This document shows, in pieces, positions 1-5,845 of a DNA stretch of 9,801 nt (its first letter is position 1; each line of letters opens with the position of its first letter). Both the position numbers and the translations under genes were made by a program. The DNA comes from Ignavibacteriales bacterium. GTDB lineage: Bacteria; Bacteroidota; Ignavibacteria; T3Sed10-11. The stretch spans positions 1 through 9,801 of the forward strand of contig PWJF01000382.1 in assembly GCA_003560935.1 (NCBI GenBank). Reading direction: 5' to 3'. Under the pieces are notes generated by a model. The model was not told the DNA's origin and did no database searches. It saw nothing but the letters and a program-made list of their open reading frames with translations.

Positions 1-1001
1 CCGCCTGTCTCCAGATAACGGGGTAAAGCGGTTTGTGCGACGCTGTAACTGGGTCCGTTGTCACTATACCAGAAAACATATTTAAATAGCCGTAATGTCT
101 CTACAAATGTAGGATTAATAAACGGTGGAACCAGATCACCGCGTTGGGTAGCAGTTCGTCCGCGACGTATATCCCAGACACTATGTTGGTTGAATCTTCC
201 GTCGCCGAGTGTATCGAATATTTCACGATAAAAGTTTCCGGGGTTATCACCCAATGCGTAATCGTCAATAATGAGCAACTCACCCACCGGTTCACGTACA
301 TGCCAGTGTGCGAGTGTGTCGGGTGGTCTCTCCGGGTTATCCGGCGCAGGATTTCCCGGCATGATCGCGGTGGTACTAAATGCACCGGCATTGTCCTGTG
401 CTTTGAGATAAATTACATTATCTTCGTTGACGAGCAAGCCGTCCTCAAGACGCACGGTAAGCATGGAAGACTCGCCGGACAGTTCATTCCACTCGGTCGT
501 ATCGTTCAATGCCCACAAATAGCGAATGATCGTGTCGTCACCGTCTGGATCGGTACCCGACCATGCGAATGTAGCAACGGTGAAAGTGGTATCGGGAACG
601 TGAGTTCCTTCGTTGAACTCCACGCTCGGCGGAGTATTCTTTATCGGGATAGCCAACGAAGCCGGGTCGGGATCATGGGCTCCGTCATTATCTACCGCGC
701 GGACAAAGAAAGTATAGGTCGTATCATCCTGTTGCAGCGATAATAAAAAAACACTATCGTTTCGTTCTGTCCAGTTCCAGTTTTGTTCATCAAAAGACCA
801 TTCATATCCAACAACAAATCCGTCAGGATCGTCGCCCCACCAATGTATATGCTGGCGGCTGGTAGTCGTACGAAGTGTATCGTCTGGCATCAACCAGACA
901 AATGTTTTAGGAGGAATGTTCTCAATACGCTCGGATGTGGGCTGATCAATGCATCCGATGAGAAAAAACGGTATAATAATCAATAGCGCAAATCGGTACA
1001 T
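1..1001 (-). CDS. Lipoprotein with two Ig/Fn3-like 'DPDG' repeats and a Rossmann-like domain, 3' partial
   Basis: The frame is open for 333 codons from the ATG at 1001 to the left edge, without a stop. MYRFALLIIIPFFLIGC is a lipoprotein signal with lipobox LIGC and Cys17 as the acylated residue. Two beta-sandwich repeats follow: residues about 30-120, with HWWGDDPDGFVVGYEW (53-68), and about 123-212, with FAWSGTDPDGDDTIIRYLW (145-163). From about 240, 'ELLIIDDYALGDN..NFYREIFDTLG' then 'LFKYVFWYSDNG...AQTALPRYLETGG' looks like the start of a flavodoxin-like / class I glutamine-amidotransferase-like fold found in some secreted proteins. No catalytic residues can be identified in the part seen. 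No Shine-Dalgarno sequence precedes the ATG; the upstream is AT-rich with TATAAT 5 bases before it. Probably membrane-anchored and periplasmic or surface-exposed; role unknown. Confidence 0.9.
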   Translation of the reverse strand, partial: MYRFALLIIIPFFLIGCIDQPTSERIENIPPKTFVWLMPDDTLRTTTSRQHIHWWGDDPDGFVVGYEWSFDEQNWNWTERNDSVFLLSLQQDDTTYTFFVRAVDNDGAHDPDPASLAIPIKNTPPSVEFNEGTHVPDTTFTVATFAWSGTDPDGDDTIIRYLWALNDTTEWNELSGESSMLTVRLEDGLLVNEDNVIYLKAQDNAGAFSTTAIMPGNPAPDNPERPPDTLAHWHVREPVGELLIIDDYALGDNPGNFYREIFDTLGDGRFNQHSVWDIRRGRTATQRGDLVPPFINPTFVETLRLFKYVFWYSDNGPSYSVAQTALPRYLETG

Positions 1002-1035
1002 ACGCAATTATATATATTTATTCAATCTATTCGTT

Positions 1036-1066
1036 CGTAAGGACGTACCAATGGTACGTCCTTACG
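1036..1066. repeat. Perfect 31-base palindrome between two surface-protein genes
   Basis: Arm CGTAAGGACGTACCA (1036-1050) is exactly complementary to TGGTACGTCCTTACG (1052-1066) around a single central base. It sits 40 bases after the stop of the interrupted gene and 35 before the next start. There is no clear T-run on either side, so it is not a canonical terminator, although an RNA hairpin here could end or stabilise the upstream transcript. A GGAC...GTCC core is shared with the palindrome at 5744-5760. Confidence 0.75.
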
Positions 1067-1105
1067 TGTTATCTCATATTATTTTTAATTAGCTTCATAT
1101 GATAT

Positions 1106-2875
1106 TTACTTCAACAACACCATACGTTTCGTTTCAATATAGTCACCCGCTTCGATCCTGTAGAAATACACACCGCTTGACAGCGCAGCCGCATCGAAAG
1201 TTGCGACGTACGTGCCGGCGGTATGATGTTCATCGACAAGGACTTTCACCTGCTGTCCGAGGACATTAAAGATCCGTAATGTAACATGCACATCCTTCGG
1301 TAACGAAAATCTTATCCGGGTAACCGGATTGAACGGGTTCGGGTAATTTTGTAACAGATCAAATGCCTGTGGGATACCATCGTCAACTCTGTCGGTAACA
1401 CTGGTCACGTTCGCAAAGTCGTCAACATTTCGCGGAACAAGTTTATAATTACCGAAACTGTAATACATTATTCCCCGCAATCTCTCGATCGTCGTACCCG
1501 TCACAATAAGGTGATCCGGATTGTCTGCAGGATTCGAGCTATACTGTGATATCCAGCTTGATGTACCCGGACCGTCATCGACCCGCATCCCGAGTAACCC
1601 GTCGCTTACTACAAACTCGCTGAAATGCGACGGTGCATCCGGATTCTCGTTGGTAACTACCAGATTCTGGAACTCAACCAATACACTTCGCCATGGTTCG
1701 GCATCAGCATGTAAATTCAGTCGGCCTACTCTGAACCGACCGGTTGAAAAAAGTTCTGGTTCTGGAAGTTGTACATTGCTTGCATGTATCTCAACACCAT
1801 CGGCTGTAACATTACTGATCCGGGGTGAATCCCACCATACACCTACTTCACCTGTAACTGTTATGCTATCACCGCGTGCGATAGACTGGTCAATTCCGGA
1901 ACCTCGAACCCACATACCGCTCCATTCACCCGTACCGTTTTGAATGTGAGCGAAATCGGTATTATCGGTAACATCGGCAGTAACGACTCCGGATACGGTA
2001 ACCTCATATCCCAACAACGACGGATACTGGAATGGGAAGAAAGGAGAATATCTAATCTCCTGAATGGTGAGCTCATCGTCACGAACGAGATAAAAGTATG
2101 TTTCGTTCTCGAGGTTAAACGGACTCGAGATCGGCTCTCCCTCCCATCGCGCAATCATATAATAACGTACTTCGGAACCATCGGGTTGTGCAGGAATAGC
2201 TGCGCTGTAAACATCGTCTCCCAGCGCGGTCATCTCAACCATGGTAGTATCGCCGTTAAGTATATAGTAAAGGTCTACTCCCTCCACCAGCATCTCTTCA
2301 GAGGGCGGATGAACCGTTGTGGTAATAGTTACACCGTCTCCGGATCCGGGGACACCGATATCCCTCGTAATATTGTCGAAAAACGGAGGAACTGCAATAA
2401 CTTCGATATCACCCGTTGCAACAGGTGCCAGCGTATATCCTCCGACAGCTCTTGACTGAGTCATTATCAGTCCCTGAATATTGATGAGCGCATTTAACGG
2501 CGGAGGTGCCCAATCGGGATCTACTCCCGATTCACCGCCTCTGAAGAACTTTGAGGGGTCGTATATATTAACCTCATTTCCCCCCTCGTCAACGACTGAC
2601 CACGTCCATCGTAAGGTTGTTGGGCTTTGGGATCTTGATGCAACCCGAACATTTTCAAACCGCACTCTCGCCCCTTTCCATTTCTCAGCGGTCGAGTATT
2701 TTATCACCCTTTCCGGGTCCATTCCTTCTACAAATTCCGACGTGGGTAATACTGTATATGGCGGATGATCGAGTTCGGGATCATCATCGACATGCCCGAG
2801 CCATACTACCTGTTCCGTAGACAGCAGCGCCATCTGGGTCATGCTTGGTGTACCCATAGCGAAAAATTCTTCCAT
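1106..2875 (-). CDS. C-terminal fragment of the interrupted OB-fold protein (589 residues) with Por-type sorting tail
   Basis: The longest ATG-started part after the TAG begins at Met143 of the full frame. A weak GAGG about 11 bases upstream could allow re-initiation. It has no signal peptide, although it ends in a tail (last 89 residues, with NYPNPFNP and the final KRMVLLK) that normally requires Sec export first. That contradiction, and the coding-quality sequence between 2876 and 2971, show it is the distal part of a larger gene and not an independent one. The remaining domains are the second half of the first OB-like unit, an Ig-like domain with '.VDLYYILNGD...M..L.DDVYSAAIP', and a complete second OB-like unit with 'IQNGTGEWSGMWVRG'. 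Confidence 0.65.
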   Translation of the reverse strand: MEEFFAMGTPSMTQMALLSTEQVVWLGHVDDDPELDHPPYTVLPTSEFVEGMDPERVIKYSTAEKWKGARVRFENVRVASRSQSPTTLRWTWSVVDEGGNEVNIYDPSKFFRGGESGVDPDWAPPPLNALINIQGLIMTQSRAVGGYTLAPVATGDIEVIAVPPFFDNITRDIGVPGSGDGVTITTTVHPPSEEMLVEGVDLYYILNGDTTMVEMTALGDDVYSAAIPAQPDGSEVRYYMIARWEGEPISSPFNLENETYFYLVRDDELTIQEIRYSPFFPFQYPSLLGYEVTVSGVVTADVTDNTDFAHIQNGTGEWSGMWVRGSGIDQSIARGDSITVTGEVGVWWDSPRISNVTADGVEIHASNVQLPEPELFSTGRFRVGRLNLHADAEPWRSVLVEFQNLVVTNENPDAPSHFSEFVVSDGLLGMRVDDGPGTSSWISQYSSNPADNPDHLIVTGTTIERLRGIMYYSFGNYKLVPRNVDDFANVTSVTDRVDDGIPQAFDLLQNYPNPFNPVTRIRFSLPKDVHVTLRIFNVLGQQVKVLVDEHHTAGTYVATFDAAALSSGVYFYRIEAGDYIETKRMVLLK

Positions 2876-2971
2876 GACACCGGTTACCTCGATATAATCT
2901 CCGGTTTCAAATTGATTTAAATCGGTCGGAAAGTTTGTCGTATCCGTTTCACGGAGATGTAATCCACCCCA

Positions 2972-3301
2972 CTAGGCTTCGTTCGGGTCCTGAATAAATA
3001 CAATAAGTGCATCTCCCAACAAAAATGTTCTTCGGTCTGGACCGCCGGGCCCAAAGGGATCGTTGGTTATAACACCTCGCACTCTAATCGTCTCACCTAT
3101 AGTGGGTGGATGGTGTAAAGCAACCTGTGCCGAGTCATCAGGGTCAAAACCTTGTGCGATACGCTCTTCGAGTTCAATTAATTGCGATACAGGCACTTCG
3201 GTCGCTTCCCGTATCGTCATAAGCGGATATTCTTGCGCACATAACGACAATCCGGCCAGAATCATCGTTACAATTAAAAACAATCGTAAAGAAGATCTCA
3301 T
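2972..3301 (-). CDS. N-terminal fragment of the interrupted OB-fold protein (109 residues)
   Basis: This is the part that would be made if translation ends at the TAG. It carries the signal peptide (MRSSLRLFLIVTMILAGLSLCA, cleavage after Ala22) and the first strands of an OB-like domain ('GETIRVRGVITND' at 69-81, 'DALIVFIQDPNEA' at 97-109). It stops in the middle of the fold, just before the expected W-G-G motif, so it is unlikely to fold or act alone. It has the gene's ribosome binding site and start codon, and lies 36 bases behind the preceding secreted-protein gene. Confidence 0.6.
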   Translation of the reverse strand: MRSSLRLFLIVTMILAGLSLCAQEYPLMTIREATEVPVSQLIELEERIAQGFDPDDSAQVALHHPPTIGETIRVRGVITNDPFGPGGPDRRTFLLGDALIVFIQDPNEA

Positions 3302-3337
3302 GTATGCTTCTCCTTTTTTTATGTTACATATATTATT

Positions 3338-5545
3338 TTATTTAATAATTAAGAATCTACCTCGTTTCACCGTTCCAGTATCGAGGTCCTCTACAACAAA
3401 CAAATACATCCCCGTTGCAATTGCCTGATCGAAATCGGTAATAAGGTCCCATGCATGTTCTCCGCCTGCGAACCGCACGTTATCACCACTGAAGCGGCTG
3501 AACCACTCGCCTTCACCGGTAAAAGCATCGGATTCATGATGCAGTGTTTTAACCAAATCACCTGCTAGCGTATAAACTCTGATCGTCGCCCGCGCGGGTA
3601 AATTATAAAAATATATCTTTCTCTGACGTTCGCGTACCTCCCCCGTCTGTGGATTCGTGCCGTCCCATCGTGCGGCTCCGTAATACGGGTTCGGATATAC
3701 ACCGACTTCCGTATTCACATCGCTTGTCGGAAGCGTGCCGGGGATAACGCGAACCGCATTAAATCTGCGACTGCTTTCAAGACTTTCCAACCCGATTTCC
3801 GGGTCGCCTTCATCGAACGCCGTGACGGTAAATGCATACTGCCACCCATTAAGTAAATTACGCACACGGAACTTATAATGATATTCGACAGGATCGTTGA
3901 GAAATTTTACAGGTTGATCCAATCGCACCTGACTGAAACCGGTATTATAACCGATGTCGTTTCCCTTTTTATCAAATTCCGCCATTAACACAAACTCGCT
4001 CAAAATATCCCCGATAACATCTACATCGACTCCCGCATTGGTCCGGTAAATGCGGTATCCTTCCCAGTCTTTACGGCCCGTAATCGGATCTATCGAGTCC
4101 TCGGATTCTCGATCCCAGTAGATAACAACCTCACGGTCGCCGGGTTCGACACGTACTCGAGGTGCGTTGGGAGGCGAGGGTAGAATGTAGCGCTGCGGTC
4201 TCGGATTATCCGGGGTACCGGCGGTCCAGATTTCCTCTTCATCCATGATGCCATTGCCGTTTCTATCTTCACCGTTAAAGGCACGCTGTGCCCAGTCGGC
4301 ATTCAGCATCAGCTGTTCGCGTTGTCCCTCCGTATCAAGACTCGCGGGTTCCGGACCGACTTTTTTAGCGGCGACGACCCCTATGATATAATTAACCGCT
4401 TCCACCCTCCAGAGTACTTCGCCGGTTTGATCATCCTGTACAAGCTGTTTACCGTTCAGAATATCGAACGGACCGCTTGAGATAAGGGTCATATTATTTC
4501 CGGGTGATTCGCGCAGCGGATCGATGTGTCGCCGTTCCAGGCCATTTGCCAATTTATCATATCGTTCACCGTCGGTTTGCGGTGAAAAATATACCGGATC
4601 CGCTGTATCGCGAAATCGCCAGGCATTATAATTGTGATCGAGAGTATCGGTTAATAAAACATGATTGGCTTCTCTGACACGTTCACCGAGCAGGCCATCC
4701 TCACCAATCGTGTAATACAAATCGACACGCTTCACACCAAGGATTTTGATTGCAATATAGCTGTCGGTAAATCCGGGATCTCCTCCCCAGTCGAATGCAT
4801 ACGCGATGCGCTCCTCTTCATCCCATCCCTGAGCAACATACTGATAAAAAGCCGAACCGCGCGGCGGTGTTATATTCGTGTTGCGTACCACCATATCGCT
4901 CCAGTGACCGACGTAAACATCTTCGATAGGAAGACTACCGGTATTACGAATCATAAAATTTATAATAACAAATGAATCGGCAAACGGGTAATTCCAGGCA
5001 TAACTTTCCTGCCGAACGCTAATATAAAGCGGAAAATCATGATCGGGTATCGATGTTGTCGTACCCGGAATCGTTTGATTTGAATCAGTATATTCGGCAT
5101 AAAAATCCTGGTGGCTGATTGCAGTGGGGTGATAGAACGGCGAATCTGCAAGCGAAGAACGCTCTATCACGCGCGATCCGGGTGCATTCGTAAACTCAAA
5201 ACCGGCAGCGACATCTCGTACCGATGGTATATCCACAGCACCCGTAGTAGCTGAGGTTCTTCCGTCCCGAATACCCCCCACCCATAACCCGCCGATAAAC
5301 ATATGCTCAATACCCGACCCCAGCGGATACTCCACCGAGGGCTGCTGAGGCCAATAACGCCAGCCGTGTCCGATCGTGCCGAAGTTACTTATGGTGATAC
5401 CTATATTTCCGACGTTCGTATACTTAGACTCATCGTCGTCGAATGTTTTACGAATATCGGTTATGTCTTGTTCGCCCGTTTCAACTGAAAATGGTATACT
5501 GAACAGGAAGATTAACAATACCACAGAGAGTGTGTACAGCCTCAT
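3338..5545 (-). CDS. Large secreted surface protein with EF-hand-like loop, Fn3-like domain and FlgD-like C-terminal tail
   Basis: No specific function is recognised. The 735-residue product starts with a Sec signal peptide (about 1-20, MRLYTLSVVLLIFLFSIPFS). The N-terminal region contains 'ISNFGTIGHGW' (52-62) and 'YPLGSGIEHMFIGGLWVGG' (73-91), a pattern I know from large secreted proteins of FCB-group and related environmental bacteria. Residues 427-438, D-R-N-G-N-G-I-M-D-E-E-E, fit a canonical EF-hand loop at positions 1, 3, 5, 9 and 12, suggesting Ca2+ binding. Residues about 455-600 look like an Fn3 domain. The last 120 residues, from VYPNPY (616-621) through the ending ATGMYLFVVEDLDTG..KRGRFLIIK, form a FlgD/Ig-like tail related to Por-type sorting domains. 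It has its own promoter. The next gene, also exported, follows after 36 bases, so they are probably co-transcribed. Likely extracellular or cell-surface location; role unknown. Confidence 0.92.
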   Translation of the reverse strand: MRLYTLSVVLLIFLFSIPFSVETGEQDITDIRKTFDDDESKYTNVGNIGITISNFGTIGHGWRYWPQQPSVEYPLGSGIEHMFIGGLWVGGIRDGRTSATTGAVDIPSVRDVAAGFEFTNAPGSRVIERSSLADSPFYHPTAISHQDFYAEYTDSNQTIPGTTTSIPDHDFPLYISVRQESYAWNYPFADSFVIINFMIRNTGSLPIEDVYVGHWSDMVVRNTNITPPRGSAFYQYVAQGWDEEERIAYAFDWGGDPGFTDSYIAIKILGVKRVDLYYTIGEDGLLGERVREANHVLLTDTLDHNYNAWRFRDTADPVYFSPQTDGERYDKLANGLERRHIDPLRESPGNNMTLISSGPFDILNGKQLVQDDQTGEVLWRVEAVNYIIGVVAAKKVGPEPASLDTEGQREQLMLNADWAQRAFNGEDRNGNGIMDEEEIWTAGTPDNPRPQRYILPSPPNAPRVRVEPGDREVVIYWDRESEDSIDPITGRKDWEGYRIYRTNAGVDVDVIGDILSEFVLMAEFDKKGNDIGYNTGFSQVRLDQPVKFLNDPVEYHYKFRVRNLLNGWQYAFTVTAFDEGDPEIGLESLESSRRFNAVRVIPGTLPTSDVNTEVGVYPNPYYGAARWDGTNPQTGEVRERQRKIYFYNLPARATIRVYTLAGDLVKTLHHESDAFTGEGEWFSRFSGDNVRFAGGEHAWDLITDFDQAIATGMYLFVVEDLDTGTVKRGRFLIIK

Positions 5546-5549
5546 GAAT

Positions 5550-5555
5550 CTCCTC
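5550..5555 (-). promoter_or_regulatory. Ribosome binding site that decides the start of the 735-residue secreted protein
   Basis: GAGGAG stands 4 bases before the ATG at 5545. An in-frame TTG at 5557 would give four more residues, but it would place this strong Shine-Dalgarno sequence inside the coding region. ATG at 5545 also gives a cleaner signal peptide (MRLYTLSVVLLIFLF), so I use it. Confidence 0.8.
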
Positions 5556-5641
5556 AATAAAACCTATTGGAAGGATTTTTTTAACGACAAGCAATACAAC
5601 GGTAAGTTCTGGATTGTGCTTGTAATATATTATATAGTAAC

Positions 5642-5670
5642 ATTATACAATATTTCGGATATAAAATCAA
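5642..5670 (-). promoter_or_regulatory. Sigma70-type promoter of the surface-protein genes
   Basis: On the minus strand the -35 box is TTGATT (5665-5670) and the -10 box is TATAAT (5642-5647, full consensus), with an optimal 17-base spacer. Transcription would start near 5635, giving a leader of about 90 bases before the ATG at 5545. No gene lies between, and the next gene downstream follows by only 36 bases, so this promoter probably drives both. Confidence 0.7.
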
Positions 5671-5684
5671 TATGGTATGTATGT

Positions 5685-5760
5685 CGGCTCGCCGAGCTTA
5701 CTCACGGTAGAACACCTCGCTGTGTTTGTGCCAGTTAAACGGCGCGGGACAGCGTCCCGC
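5685..5760. repeat. Cluster of three small palindromes (REP-like)
   Basis: Three hairpin-forming units lie side by side between the terminator and the next promoter. They are GCTCG-C-CGAGC (5687-5697), AACAC-CTCGCT-GTGTT (5711-5726) and GCGGGAC-AGC-GTCCCGC (5744-5760). The last is a perfect 7-bp GC-rich stem with a 3-base loop. The stretch is visibly richer in GC than the flanking promoter region and has no coding signal. The layout resembles clustered REP-type elements, but other copies in the genome cannot be seen from this window. Confidence 0.5.
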
Positions 5761-5784
5761 ACTACAGATAGGATCTCAGGCAAT

Positions 5785-5821
5785 AAAAAAACGGCTCACA
5801 TAAATTTATATGTAAGCCGTT
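5785..5821 (-). terminator. Rho-independent terminator of the lytic transglycosylase gene
   Basis: In the minus-strand transcript, AACGGCTTACATA (5809-5821) pairs with TATGTGAGCCGTT (5790-5802) over 13 positions, including one G-U pair, with a 6-base loop (5803-5808). It runs into seven T's (5785-5791). It begins 25 bases after the stop codon. The T-run is on the minus side only, so it is directional. Confidence 0.87.
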
Positions 5822-5845
5822 ACAATTACTGAACTTCGAGTGATC

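Larger units (their letters stand above)
1106..3301 (-). pseudogene. Secreted OB-fold/Ig-like protein with Por-type C-terminal tail, interrupted by an in-frame TAG
   Basis: One reading frame of 731 codons plus TAA runs from the ATG at 3301 (AAGGAG at 3310-3315, 8 bases upstream) to 1106. It is broken only by TAG at 2972-2974 (codon 110); I checked the 32 codons between the TAG and the next Met and found no other stop or shift. The reconstructed protein has a Sec signal (1-22, cleavage likely after LSLCA), a two-part OB-like unit (about 27-255), an Ig-like domain (about 318-395), a second copy of the two-part unit (about 410-590) and a sorting tail (643-731: LLQNYPNPFNP...SSGVYFYRIEAG...KRMVLLK). 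Repeat units share 'TI.E....G....V.GV.T.D', 'IQ......W.G', 'GD.I.VTG' and 'W....V.F.N..V'. Such OB modules occur with extracellular nucleases, but no nuclease domain is seen here. Nonsense mutation, sequence error and rare read-through are all possible. Confidence 0.8.

Noticed and set aside
144..743. Plus-strand open frame of 199 codons
   Set aside because: It lies opposite a better-supported minus-strand lipoprotein frame, has no ribosome binding site, and its translation shows no domain pattern.
1036..1066. Standard Rho-independent terminator
   Set aside because: The stem is perfect, but no T-run follows on either strand, so I call it a palindromic repeat.
1940..2455. Plus-strand open frame of 171 codons
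   Set aside because: It is antisense to the OB-like protein gene, with no recognisable protein features.
2972..2974. Pyrrolysine or general amber recoding
   Set aside because: Only one in-frame TAG is seen in more than 3,000 codons, and the protein is not a methylamine methyltransferase; a point change is simpler.
5555..5557. TTG as start of the 735-residue secreted protein
   Set aside because: It would put the GAGGAG ribosome binding site inside the gene; the ATG at 5545 is well placed and gives a normal signal peptide.
5376..5738. Plus-strand open frame of 120 codons crossing the 5546-5845 gap
   Set aside because: It is antisense to the start of the secreted-protein gene, covers the minus-strand promoter and palindromes, and has low-complexity translation without a ribosome binding site.
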